Positions 26,015 to 34,716 of a DNA stretch of 64,000 nucleotides are shown here, in pieces. The position numbers and the translations under genes were made by a program. Each line of letters starts with the position of its first letter. Position 1 is the stretch's first letter. A model generated the notes under the pieces. It was not told the DNA's origin, did not search any database, and worked only from the letters and a program-made list of their open reading frames with translations. The DNA comes from Phaeobacter cretensis (GTDB lineage: Bacteria; Pseudomonadota; Alphaproteobacteria; Rhodobacterales; Rhodobacteraceae): the NCBI RefSeq assembly GCF_047372505.1, contig NZ_JBKBEU010000001.1, positions 1,550,001 through 1,614,000 on the forward strand. Reading direction: 5' to 3'.

Positions 26015-26389
26015 TTAGGCCAGCTCGACTTCGGCGCCAGCTGCTTCCAGCTTGCCTTTGACGTCTTCGGCTTCGTCCTTGGACACGCCTTCTTTGATTT
26101 TACCGCCAGCTTCGACCAGCTCTTTGGCTTCTTTCAGGCCAAGACCAGTGATGCCACGAACTTCTTTGATCACGTTGATCTTGGAAGCGCCAGCGTTCTT
26201 CAGAACGACGTCAAATTCGGTCTTTTCTTCTTCAGCTGCGCCACCGGCGTCGCCGCCAGCTGCCATGACAACTGCGCCGCCAGCTGCGGGCTCGATGCCA
26301 TACTCATCCTTCAGGATGGTTTTCAGTTCTTGTGCTTCAAGCAGGGTCAGACCAACGATGTCTTCTGCCAGTTTCTTCAGATCAGCCAT
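26015..26389 (-). CDS. rplL: 50S ribosomal protein L7/L12
   Basis: A 124-residue stalk protein: an N-terminal dimerisation helix region, an Ala/Gly/Glu-rich hinge (about residues 36-55), and the C-terminal domain EKTEFDVVLKNAGASKINVIK with GLGLKEAKELVE that recruits EF-Tu and EF-G. It follows rplJ by 81 bases. Confidence 0.98.
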   Translation of the reverse strand: MADLKKLAEDIVGLTLLEAQELKTILKDEYGIEPAAGGAVVMAAGGDAGGAAEEEKTEFDVVLKNAGASKINVIKEVRGITGLGLKEAKELVEAGGKIKEGVSKDEAEDVKGKLEAAGAEVELA

Positions 26390-26470
26390 TTTATCAGCTC
26401 TTTCCGTTTACAGTGTGTGTGTTCCAACGTGCAGGCTGGTGCCCGACGCCAGTCATTCAGTGCTAACCGC

Positions 26471-26989
26471 TTACGCAGCTTCCGCCTTCTCTTCGATGGT
26501 CGAAAGAATGCTTGCGATATTGCTTGCAGGTGCGCCAATTGCGCCAGCGATGTTGGAAGCAGGTGCGCCGATGCAGCTTGCGATCTGAGCAATAAGCTCG
26601 TCGCGCGAAGGCATTTTCGACACGGCTTCAACGCCGGCACGGTCCAGAGCGTTCTCACCCATTGCACCGCCAAGGATCTCGAACTTTTTGTTCTCCTTGG
26701 CGAAATCCTCTGCCACCTTAGCGGCGGACACAGGATCTTCGGAATAGGTCAGTACGGTCATCCCTGTCAGCAGGTCAGACATGTTTTCACACGGCTTACC
26801 CTCGAGGGCGATTTTGGCGAGCCTGTTCTTGGCAACACGCACGGAGGTGCCAGCGTCGCTTGCGCGCGCTCGCAGATCCTGCATCTCAGCAACTGTCAGA
26901 CCGGTGTAGTGGGCTACGACCACCACGCCAGAGCTTTCGAAGATCTGGCCGAGTTCCTCGACCACTCTCTCTTTCTGGGCTCTATCCAC
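26471..26989 (-). CDS. rplJ: 50S ribosomal protein L10
   Basis: The most likely start is the GTG at 26989 (MDRAQKERVVEELGQIF), six bases after GGAGAGAACT. A TTG at 27001 lies on that ribosome-binding site. The 172-residue protein anchors L7/L12 dimers to the ribosome. Its C-terminal helix contains a direct repeat of IGAPASNIA. L10 normally represses its own operon through a leader; the 442-base gap upstream could hold one. Confidence 0.96.
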   Translation of the reverse strand: MDRAQKERVVEELGQIFESSGVVVVAHYTGLTVAEMQDLRARASDAGTSVRVAKNRLAKIALEGKPCENMSDLLTGMTVLTYSEDPVSAAKVAEDFAKENKKFEILGGAMGENALDRAGVEAVSKMPSRDELIAQIASCIGAPASNIAGAIGAPASNIASILSTIEEKAEAA

Positions 26990-27431
26990 AGTTCTCTCCA
27001 AGTTAGGGACACTTACGCATCCCGGCTCATTGATATGCCGAACATTTCTGCCCGGCGTTCAAGTCCGTTTTAACGGGGTGAGCCAAAATCACCCGAGGGT
27101 AGGAATTCCCTCGATCCTTTGGTCGTTCCCGTCTCAGGAGGGAAATTAAGGCCCGATCGACCGGCCACCCACCATCTTGGACGAAATGAAATAAAGCGCA
27201 CGACGAATCGCACGCTTTATCTCGCGGTCGTAGTTAGTCTCATTTTTATAGTTTTCCAAGGGCAAAATTGCAGTCCCGCGCCGATAGATACGACTGGAAG
27301 CAATCGCCGCAAACCAGCCCCGAAAAACAAAAACCGGAGCCCCCGTAAAGGGACCCCGGAAAATCATCATAAATGCGACCCTCTCTGACGCGATAGTTCG
27401 CGCCGACAAGGATCATTGGCGCAGGCCGAAA
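26990..27431 (-). promoter_or_regulatory. rplA-rplJ intergenic region with terminator and probable L10 leader
   Basis: No gene is seen in these 442 bases. Close to the rplA stop (27331-27359), on the minus strand, is an imperfect hairpin (CCGG / CCGG with an inner CCC / GGG) followed by TTTTTGTTTTT, a likely terminator after rplKA. The remaining stretch up to rplJ must contain the rplJL(-rpoBC) promoter. In many bacteria the equivalent RNA is the L10-binding autoregulatory leader; I did not fold it. Confidence 0.55.
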
Positions 27432-28130
27432 TTACTCGGTGACTGCGGTTTCCACATCAACAGTTACGCCTGGGCCCATAGTGGACGACAGAGCGATTTT
27501 CTTCATGTAGGCGCCTTTGGCACCAGCTGGCTTGGCCTTTGCCACAGCAGAGATGAAGGCACGTACGTTTTCGATCAGCTTAGCTTCATCGAAAGACGCT
27601 TTACCAACACCGGCGTGCACAACACCGCCTTTTTCAGCTTTGAACTGGACTTCGCCACCCTTGGCTGCTTCCACGGCCGCTTTCACGTCCATAGTCACGG
27701 TGCCAACCTTGGGGTTTGGCATCAGGTTACGCGGGCCAAGCACCTTACCCAGACGACCAACGATCGGCATCATGTCAGGAGTTGCGATACAACGATCGAA
27801 ATCGATGGTGCCGCCTTGGATGGTTTCCATCAGGTCTTCTGCACCGATGATATCCGCGCCAGCTTCTTTGGCTTCGTCAGCTTTTGCGCCACGTGCAAAA
27901 ACAGCAACGCGCATGTCTTTACCGGTGCCGTTGGGCAGGCCGATAACGCCACGAACCATCTGGTCTGCGTGACGGGTGTCAACGCCGAGGTTCATCGCGA
28001 TTTCGACGGTTTCGTCGAATTTTGCGTTTGCGTTCGCTTTGATCAGTGCGACTGCTTCTTCCACCGACAGATTGCTCTTGCCAGCGAAAGCTTCGCGCGC
28101 AGCGCGGGTACGTTTACCGAGCTTAGCCAT
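27432..28130 (-). CDS. rplA: 50S ribosomal protein L1
   Basis: A 232-residue L1, the mobile stalk protein at the E site. The signature block KVGTVTMDVKAAVEAAKGGEV (about residues 141-161) is intact. It starts one base after the rplK stop. In E. coli L1 represses rplKA by binding the mRNA leader; the site is not examined here. Confidence 0.98.
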   Translation of the reverse strand: MAKLGKRTRAAREAFAGKSNLSVEEAVALIKANANAKFDETVEIAMNLGVDTRHADQMVRGVIGLPNGTGKDMRVAVFARGAKADEAKEAGADIIGAEDLMETIQGGTIDFDRCIATPDMMPIVGRLGKVLGPRNLMPNPKVGTVTMDVKAAVEAAKGGEVQFKAEKGGVVHAGVGKASFDEAKLIENVRAFISAVAKAKPAGAKGAYMKKIALSSTMGPGVTVDVETAVTE

Positions 28131-28131
28131 C

Positions 28132-28557
28132 TTACTTCACCTCGATGCCCATGGAGCGGGCAGAGCCCAGGATGATCTGCATTGCGGCGTCGATATCGTT
28201 CGCGTTCAGATCTTTCATTTTTGCTTCGGCAATTTCTTTCACCTGAGCAACACTGACGGAGCCAACGGTTTCACGCGACGGGTTGTTCGCGCCGGATTTT
28301 ACCTTGGCAGCCTTTTTCAGGTAATAAGACGCAGGCGGCGTCTTGATGTCCATGGTGAAGGACTTGTCCTGATAGTAGGTGATCACGGTCGGGCACGGCG
28401 CACCGGGCTCCATATCTGCGGTCTTAGCGTTGAATGCTTTGCAGAATTCCATGATGTTGATGCCGCGCTGACCCAGTGCCGGACCGACCGGCGGGGATGG
28501 GTTCGCCTTACCGGCGGGCACTTGCAGCTTCATCGTGCCAACAAGCTTCTTAGCCAT
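28132..28557 (-). CDS. rplK: 50S ribosomal protein L11
   Basis: A 141-residue L11 with the Pro-rich N-terminal segment AGKANPSPPVGPALGQRG that forms the thiostrepton/GTPase-centre site, and the C-terminal RNA-binding domain. Residues bordering the drug site look normal. Between it and nusG, instead of direct linkage, lies a GST gene. Confidence 0.98.
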   Translation of the reverse strand: MAKKLVGTMKLQVPAGKANPSPPVGPALGQRGINIMEFCKAFNAKTADMEPGAPCPTVITYYQDKSFTMDIKTPPASYYLKKAAKVKSGANNPSRETVGSVSVAQVKEIAEAKMKDLNANDIDAAMQIILGSARSMGIEVK

Positions 28558-28722
28558 TTGGTGTTCCTTTCAACGAAGACGGGACGCGTCCCATCCGAAG
28601 TATGTTGCGTGGTCAGATCTCAGGGTCGCGACCCATCCTTCTCCCACGAGAGAATCTCGCCCTAAGACGATAGAGGCGGCATTTATAGAGGAACGCACAA
28701 GTTGGCAAGCGCTTGCGTCGCT

Positions 28723-29358
28723 TCAGCCGGCAAACCAGATCGGCTCATCACCTTCAGACCACGGTGTGTATTTTGTCATAACCTGGGCGAAGGTATCGCT
28801 GCCCAGAAAACGGTCGAGCCATGAAATAAGATCTGGCCAAGACTGCGCATCGAACCAGACCCTATCAATATGTGCGAACTGACGAACAAAAGGCAGAAGC
28901 GCTAAGTCGGCAATTGTACACCGCTCGCCAAAGAGCCAGGATCGTCCTCTCAATCGCGCATCAAAGAGATGTAAGTACCCGGCAGCTCTATCGCGTTCCG
29001 CTACCGCATCCAAATCCGGGTAACGGATCGCATATTTAGTATGATCTAAGGCCGCCTTGAACGGGCCGTCGTTTACCTCAATCAGGTCCCAGCCTTCCTT
29101 AGGCATATCCAGAAGGTTCATGGGATCGCTCTTTTTTAGCGCCCAGATCATGATATCAAGACTCTCATCGAAAACCTGATCATGCAAACGCAGAGCCGGA
29201 ACCGTACCTGAGGCGGACGCCTGCAAGAATGCTAGGGGCTTGTCCTTTAACCGGATTTCACGCAGCTCAACTTTGACACCCGCGCTCAACAGAGCGAGGC
29301 GACTTCTCATCGCGTACGGGCATCGACGGAAGGTCCAGAGAATTGGGTTATGAGCCAT
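28723..29358 (-). CDS. glutathione S-transferase family protein
   Basis: A 211-residue protein starting MAHNPILWTFRRCPYAMRSR. It has a thioredoxin-fold N-terminal domain with a CPYA motif (residues about 13-16), the cis-Pro in GTVPAL, the ESLDI motif (about residues 60-64) for the gamma-glutamyl group, and an all-helical C-terminal domain. The Cys suggests a glutaredoxin-like or omega/beta-type GST. It lies between nusG and rplK in the same direction, separated from nusG by a terminator. Confidence 0.85.
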   Translation of the reverse strand: MAHNPILWTFRRCPYAMRSRLALLSAGVKVELREIRLKDKPLAFLQASASGTVPALRLHDQVFDESLDIMIWALKKSDPMNLLDMPKEGWDLIEVNDGPFKAALDHTKYAIRYPDLDAVAERDRAAGYLHLFDARLRGRSWLFGERCTIADLALLPFVRQFAHIDRVWFDAQSWPDLISWLDRFLGSDTFAQVMTKYTPWSEGDEPIWFAG

Positions 29359-29504
29359 AGCGCGATCTATACGGATCAAGTCGCTAGGGTCAAACGATTG
29401 TCCGCAGGCCACATGACCTCGTTTACGTCAGCATTTATTAGAAATCTCCAAGACGTCCGATGTGATGGGCCCAGTTTGGCAATGGTAGCCATCTACATAT
29501 CACA

Positions 29505-29542
29505 AAAGAAAAACGCCGCGCTGCAGTCACAGCACGGCGTTT
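29505..29542 (-). terminator. intrinsic terminator after nusG
   Basis: A stem of about 13 positions (AAACGCCGCGCTG / CAGCACGGCGTTT, one mismatch) with a six-base loop, followed on the minus strand by TTTCTTTT. It lies 24 bases after the nusG stop and closes the secE-nusG transcript. Confidence 0.8.
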
Positions 29543-29565
29543 GAACGCTTGGGTCTCAGAGAGGA

Positions 29566-30099
29566 TCAGGCCTGCTTGGTAACCTGGGTAAAGTCCAACT
29601 CTACCGGAGTCTCGCGACCAAAGATGGATACGGTAACCTTGAGCTTCTGATTGTCGTCGTCGACGCCTTCGACCATCCCGTCGAAATCCTCGAATGGGCC
29701 ATCGTTAACTTTGACCCGCTCACCCACTTCAAAGGAGATCAGGGTGCGTGGTGCTTCCTCACCCTCTTGGACCCGGCCAAGGATACCCTGCACTTCGGCG
29801 TCACGCATCGGCATTGGGCGGCCTTGTGGACCCAGAAAACCCGTAACGCGGTTGATCGAGCTGATCAGATGATAACCACGATCAGACATCTCCATATGCA
29901 CAAGTACATAGCCGGGCATAAAGCGACGTTCGGTCGAAACTTTTTTGCCGCGACGAATCTCGATCACCTCTTCGGTGGGGACCAGAACTTCGTCGATCTC
30001 ATCTTCAAGACCCTGTTCTGCGACCGACGTACGGATCTGCTCTGCGATTTTCTTTTCGAAGTTCGAAAGAACGCTGACCGAATACCACCGTTTCGCCAT
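29566..30099 (-). CDS. nusG: transcription termination/antitermination factor NusG
   Basis: A 177-residue protein from the ATG at 30099 (MAKRWYSVSVLSNFEKKIAE). The NGN domain (about residues 1-115) binds the polymerase clamp; the C-terminal KOW domain (GERVKVNDGPFEDFDGMVEG) binds Rho or S10. The longer start at 30147 adds residues absent from the family. Confidence 0.97.
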   Translation of the reverse strand: MAKRWYSVSVLSNFEKKIAEQIRTSVAEQGLEDEIDEVLVPTEEVIEIRRGKKVSTERRFMPGYVLVHMEMSDRGYHLISSINRVTGFLGPQGRPMPMRDAEVQGILGRVQEGEEAPRTLISFEVGERVKVNDGPFEDFDGMVEGVDDDNQKLKVTVSIFGRETPVELDFTQVTKQA

Positions 30100-30343
30100 G
30101 AACCTGATCGTCCTTGTGTCTCTTGGCCGACAGGACCGTCGCGCCACTGATAAAATAAAATACAGCCACTGGGCTGCGCTCTAACAAAAAGCGGCGCGCA
30201 ACACGAATCGCCACGCGCCTATGTCAGAGCTAAGCGCTCACCTACCGCCCCGGGAGTCCAAGATCAAGAGGTGAGCCACCAATTGCAAACGCGAGTCGCC
30301 CCAATAGTGCAAAGGCTTGAACCAGATGGGCTATTGGGCTGAA

Positions 30344-30541
30344 TTAGCCAAACATTCCCAAAATACCCTCGAGCCCGAAGCGGATCAGGATATCAACGAT
30401 GGCGAAGAACACAGCCGTTAGAGCCGCCATGACGAACACCATCACGGTGGTCAACAGCACCTCACGACGGGTCGGCCATACGACCTTGGAAACTTCGGCG
30501 CGAACCTGCTGGATGAACTGGACGGGATTGGTGGTGGCCAT
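30344..30541 (-). CDS. secE: preprotein translocase subunit SecE
   Basis: A 65-residue SecE: the amphipathic helix FIQQVRAEVSKVVWPTRREV followed by one transmembrane helix (VMVFVMAALTAVFFAIVDIL), the minimal form found in alphaproteobacteria. It lies 244 bases before nusG. Normally a tRNA-Trp and tuf are close upstream; here they are 21 kb away because of the insertion. Confidence 0.97.
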   Translation of the reverse strand: MATTNPVQFIQQVRAEVSKVVWPTRREVLLTTVMVFVMAALTAVFFAIVDILIRFGLEGILGMFG

Positions 30542-30867
30542 GAGGCGTTGTTCTCTCTGCTAGCAATTAAGCAGCGATTTAACCTCAGACTATGATAATT
30601 TCAAGCCCTGCTGCATCCCAGCCAGTGTAACAGGTGTTCAGAAATTTCCCTTTCGCGCCCCGCTGATAGATCCCGCCAGCAAATCCGGTTCGCGGTCATC
30701 AACGGCGACAGCATGCATGACCTCTGGGAAGAGGCTGCGTCGATATCCGTTGGTACAATCAATTCTATCTTAATTTTCGAGAGGCATAAATATCCTCCAT
30801 AGGGCAGCGGAGATGTCTGAACATCACACTCTGCCCGTTTCCGAGCGCGATTATGAGATAGGATTCC
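30542..30867. promoter_or_regulatory. divergent intergenic region between secE and the TPR/GT41 gene
   Basis: About 326 bases without a supported gene. The secE promoter and that of the rightward TPR gene must be here. One plus-strand frame reads INGDSMHD, faintly like an S24/LexA peptidase, but it is too short and broken to call. Confidence 0.4.
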
Positions 30868-33063
30868 ATGACCCTCGCACAGAACGATCAGCAGGCGACC
30901 GGCCTGAACCAAACCGTCCAAGCAGGGGCCGCCACCCAGCGCGAAGCGCAGGCGAACCCACCGCTTACAGTACAGATTTCCGGAAAGCTCTCCGGTCGCA
31001 ATCGACGGCTGCCTCCGCCGGAGGATGCCAAACTGGATCCAGAGCTTCAGGAGGAACTAACGGCGCTATTTCAGCACGGGCAACTCCAGAAGGCTGCAGC
31101 CCGTTGCGCCGAGTTGCTGAACACACATCGAAAATGTGCGTTCCTGTGGGAACTTCTGGGCCGCTGCCATCTCGCTCAGGCCGCGCTCGATGAGGCCGCG
31201 ACCTGTCTCAATAAAGCCTGTGAACTCAACCCGACATCGGCCACGACCTTCGCCGCCATGGGTGACGTCTACCGTCGCCAAAATCGACCCGAGGACGCGA
31301 TTGCGCTTTATAGAAAAGCACTGTCGCTTGATCCGGCCTGCCTGCCTGCGCTCAACAATCTGGGCAACACATTGTTGGATCAGGATCGCATCATCGAGGC
31401 CGACCAGTGCTTCGCAACAGCGATTGATCAGGCACCCGACAACGCGCAGCTGCTTTATAATCGGGCAAATATTCAGCGCCAGCTCGGCAACCTGGAGATT
31501 GCCCGCGATCTATATGGCCAGGCCGCACGATTTGCACCCGGCTTCCTGGAGGCGCGTTATAATCTCGCTCAACTTACCGGTCTGGCCGGCAATCAAAGAG
31601 ACGCGATCCGCAATCTGGAACAGATTCTATTAGCGCGACCTAATGACGATCGCGCTCGCGCACAGAAACTGCGCTTGATGGCGGATCTTTGCGATTGGCG
31701 TTGGTTGGATGAATATCAGGATCACCGCCGACACCTCGGCCTGCGCGGTACGGCCTGCGCGCCGCAAGCAGTGTTGGGGCTAGAAGACAACCCGGACCTC
31801 CTACGTATTCGAATGCAAGCCCATGCCAATGCCGGGCTACAATCTGCACCGGCACCACAGCGCCCCCACGCCGACGTACGCCCCCAACAACTGCGCGTCG
31901 GATATTTTGCCAGCTCGGGACAAGATCAGGATGCCTTACGATTACTAGACAGTTTGCTGGCAGGTCATGATCAGAGTCGCTTCACACTCTATGTATACTC
32001 TGCCAGCACACCACGCGCTGATCTGCAGGGCATTCAGCACCGCGATACCCGTGGGCTATCTTCCACCACAATCAAGACCCAAGCGGCTGCAGATAAACTG
32101 GACATTGCAATTGATCTTACAAGCTATGCGCATGAAGCAGATCTAGCCATATTTTCAGCCCGTATTGCCCCTGTACAAATCGCGATGCCCGGCTTTGCCG
32201 GGACCATGGGCACACCAGCCTATGACTATATCCTCGGAGATGCAGTCACCTGTCCATCTGGCAGTGAGCGGTACTTTGAAGAACATCTGATCCGTATGCC
32301 AAACAGCTACCAAAGCACAGAAAGCCTGCAAGATCTGTCTGGCCATCAGTTCAGTCGCCGTGATTGCGGTCTGCCGGATGACGCCTTTGTGTTCTGCAGT
32401 TTCGCGGCCAGCCACGCGATAACACCTCGTGAATTCGATATCTGGATGCGCCTACTGACTAAGGTGGACCATAGTGTCCTCTGGCTTAGTGATTGTCCTG
32501 ACGAGGCACAGGCAGCGCTGAAAAAGGCCGCAAGTGACCGACGCGTAGATCCTGATCGCTTGATATTTGCCGAGCCAAGCGCCGGTGAAGAACACATGGC
32601 CCGCAGCATGGCAGCCGACCTATTCCTCGATAGTTTCACAATCAACGCAGGCCCTTCTGCCCGCGATGCATTGGTTGCCGGGTTACCGGTTCTGTCCATG
32701 GCTGGCCGCCAATTCGCTGCGCGGACCACAGCCAGCCTGCTGGTCGCAGCCGATATGGATGAACTGCTGAGTACAACACCTCAAGCCTATGAGAAGCGTG
32801 CGATTGAGCTGGCTGAGGACAGCGACCAACTGATGGCCCTGCGCAGCAAACTGCGGCTTATGCAATCAAAGGCGCCGCTATTTGATACGGCACGCTACAT
32901 AAAAGATCTCGAGCGAGGACTAGATCTGGTCTTTGCGCACCATTGCAAAGGTCTTCCGCCGCAGCATTTCAACGTACCCTCCCAGGACATCCTAACGGAG
33001 GAAACGGCTGTTAACGGCATCGCTTCAGCACAAGCCGCAGGCTCTCCTATCCACGCGGCCTGA
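30868..33063 (+). CDS. TPR protein with degenerate GT41 (OGT/SPINDLY-like) domain
   Basis: A 731-residue soluble protein. Residues about 60-270 hold tandem TPRs (e.g. AALDEAATCLNKACELNPTS, PEDAIALYRKALSLDP, ALNNLGNTLLDQDRI). Residues about 335-690 align with the GT41 fold of O-GlcNAc transferases (LRVGYFASS; QIAMPGFAGTMGTPAYDYIL; LWLSDCPD). By eye, the three polar residues that contact UDP-GlcNAc in human OGT are replaced: the His after the LRVGY block (Gln, about 350), the Lys of the FNQLYKIDP block (Ala, about 512) and the His of the NGHTT block (Gly, about 594). The protein may be an inactive scaffold or use another donor. Confidence 0.75.
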   Translation: MTLAQNDQQATGLNQTVQAGAATQREAQANPPLTVQISGKLSGRNRRLPPPEDAKLDPELQEELTALFQHGQLQKAAARCAELLNTHRKCAFLWELLGRCHLAQAALDEAATCLNKACELNPTSATTFAAMGDVYRRQNRPEDAIALYRKALSLDPACLPALNNLGNTLLDQDRIIEADQCFATAIDQAPDNAQLLYNRANIQRQLGNLEIARDLYGQAARFAPGFLEARYNLAQLTGLAGNQRDAIRNLEQILLARPNDDRARAQKLRLMADLCDWRWLDEYQDHRRHLGLRGTACAPQAVLGLEDNPDLLRIRMQAHANAGLQSAPAPQRPHADVRPQQLRVGYFASSGQDQDALRLLDSLLAGHDQSRFTLYVYSASTPRADLQGIQHRDTRGLSSTTIKTQAAADKLDIAIDLTSYAHEADLAIFSARIAPVQIAMPGFAGTMGTPAYDYILGDAVTCPSGSERYFEEHLIRMPNSYQSTESLQDLSGHQFSRRDCGLPDDAFVFCSFAASHAITPREFDIWMRLLTKVDHSVLWLSDCPDEAQAALKKAASDRRVDPDRLIFAEPSAGEEHMARSMAADLFLDSFTINAGPSARDALVAGLPVLSMAGRQFAARTTASLLVAADMDELLSTTPQAYEKRAIELAEDSDQLMALRSKLRLMQSKAPLFDTARYIKDLERGLDLVFAHHCKGLPPQHFNVPSQDILTEETAVNGIASAQAAGSPIHAA

Positions 33064-33609
33064 CGACTGTCATTCTCCATCAAATAGTGCCCTCTCTACC
33101 CAGCTGGGTAGTGGGGGTTCGTGATCGCTATTCTTCATGAAGCAAAGACACATCTAGCCATAAGGTCATGAGCACCGACAAATGATCCTGAAAAGCTAAA
33201 TCAAAGTATTACTTTACGTGATCAACTTTTAGCAGGGGTCTCAGAGCTCGTACCCGAGACCTACGGATCTGCATTACTTAGGAAGGTTCGCAATATTTGA
33301 TGGATAGCCCACAAATTCCCGACGGCAATCCAGGAACATAAAGAGAAGGTAGGAAACCCCAAATTTGCCCTCGTCAACCGACTAGACTTAGATGTTTGTG
33401 CGAAGTCCAACGCTATCGAGTTGATGCACGCCAGTCTGATCCACTATTCACCATCTAGATAGCTGCCGGTCGTCTCTGAATAACAGCTTGGTGCCCAAAA
33501 TGGCCAATTGTAGCATGTATTCGGATGTCCGCACTCAGTTAGTCTTTCAATCGAGCGAACCCTGAAAGCTTCGCTTCCAAGATCCGCACTGGGTCACGTC
33601 TTGACCTTC
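33064..33609. other. gene-free stretch at the left island border
   Basis: About 546 bases with no supported gene. It contains a perfect 16-bp palindrome (CTACCCAGCTGGGTAG, 33096-33111) 32 bases after the TPR gene, without a T-run. Further in is the tRNA-Trp-like remnant at 33232-33266. The rest shows nothing recognisable and appears more A+T-rich than the flanking core genes. Confidence 0.5.
33232..33266. repeat. degenerate att site copied from the tRNA-Trp 3' end
   Basis: GCAGGGG...TCAG...TACCCGAGACCTACGG matches the plus-strand copy of the tRNA-Trp acceptor, T-arm and variable region at 51925-51959 over 35 positions with about six mismatches, including the 14-base identical run CCCGAGACCTACGG. 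It is in the same orientation as the tRNA end, as expected for attL/attR of a tRNA-targeting integrase. Confidence 0.75.
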
Positions 33610-34593
33610 TTATACGGTTGAAACGTTGCTGCCAAAGTACATGAACTCGCGATCCATGCTCGCGACCTCGGCTCCATTCAGTGATAGATTGGCGCTGTCG
33701 AGCATCTTGAAGCTTTTTTGGCTTTTTACCCAATCATCTGCATGGCGCAGCGTCGATAATGTGTAGGTGGAAGTTTCGTTCAGGTAGTGTGTCGGAATAA
33801 CGACCTTGGGCTTAAGGCGGCTAACAATCGCATTCCCCTGTTCGTAAGACAGGATATGCTCCGATCCATCAACCGGCATCGTCAAAACATCAACCTGGCC
33901 GATGGCCTCCCAGAAACCAGGACCGGGATCGGCACGGTTATCACCCCAAATTAACGTGCGAATGCCCCCCGTTTCGATCAGATACACAACCATATCCATA
34001 TGGCCGACATTGTTCGGCGCGCAGGCTTCGACACCAAATTCCGCAAGGGCATTGGTCCAATCGTAATAGCCGGGTGCCTTGCAAACGTGTTTGTCCGCGA
34101 AACCGGTTATCTTCAGATCAGCGAATTCGAACGTGCCGACCATGCGGTCTAGCACCATAGTCGAAACCGGTCGGTCGATGGCGTCATGATCAAAGTGCGT
34201 ATGTGTGGACAACGTGATGTCCGTCACAGTTTCGGGAAACTTGTATTTATACCACAAGCCCCAAGCGCCAGAGGGGTCATCACGCCAAGGGTCAACTACA
34301 ACAGTCGCACCACCAGGTGACGTAATTTTGAATGCGCAATGGCCAAAGTACTCAATACCGACCGCCCCCTCTGGAAAGCTCGTCGTGTTTTGCAGTTCAA
34401 TTACGTGGTTGTTGTTGCCTGGCTGTGTCCAGTCTGTGGATTGAGCCTGAGCAGTCGTGGATGTCAGCAGGCCCGCCGCGCTCCCGACGCCCACAGCACC
34501 GGCCGCCATGAAAAAAGAGCGTCGTGACAAACCGGGAGCCAAATCATCTTTTTGCCCGTTTATCTTGATTGGTTTGAGATCTTTTTTGCCCAT
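33610..34593 (-). CDS. Tat-exported metallo-beta-lactamase-fold hydrolase (UlaG-like)
   Basis: A 327-residue protein from the ATG at 34593 (MGKKDLKPIKING); a start nine codons earlier is possible. It has a twin-arginine signal, SRRSFFMAAGAVGVGSAAGLL split around residues 23-43, so export to the periplasm is likely. The mature part has the MBL metal motif THTHFDHDAID, GDNRADPG and a late PTHY His. The GIEYFGHCAFKI start resembles UlaG/RomA-type lactonase-like hydrolases. Substrate unknown. It is downstream of the GAF-LuxR gene in the same direction. Confidence 0.8.
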   Translation of the reverse strand: MGKKDLKPIKINGQKDDLAPGLSRRSFFMAAGAVGVGSAAGLLTSTTAQAQSTDWTQPGNNNHVIELQNTTSFPEGAVGIEYFGHCAFKITSPGGATVVVDPWRDDPSGAWGLWYKYKFPETVTDITLSTHTHFDHDAIDRPVSTMVLDRMVGTFEFADLKITGFADKHVCKAPGYYDWTNALAEFGVEACAPNNVGHMDMVVYLIETGGIRTLIWGDNRADPGPGFWEAIGQVDVLTMPVDGSEHILSYEQGNAIVSRLKPKVVIPTHYLNETSTYTLSTLRHADDWVKSQKSFKMLDSANLSLNGAEVASMDREFMYFGSNVSTV

Positions 34594-34716
34594 CGTTCTG
34601 ATTTCCCTATTGCGATCCACCGCTCATTGTGCGGATGACTATCAAGGATAAGGAACTACGGGCTTGCTGCGATGTTAGAATAATATGGGGACAATGTGAG
34701 GAACAACCCAATATTA

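Noticed and set aside
30601..30867. INGDSMHD-like stretch suggestive of an S24/LexA peptidase remnant
   Set aside because: Only a few residues match, the frame is interrupted and there is no HTH or catalytic Lys.
33096..33111. CTACCCAGCTGGGTAG palindrome as a terminator for the TPR/GT41 gene
   Set aside because: It has no loop and no following T-run; it may be a protein-binding site or chance, so it is only mentioned.
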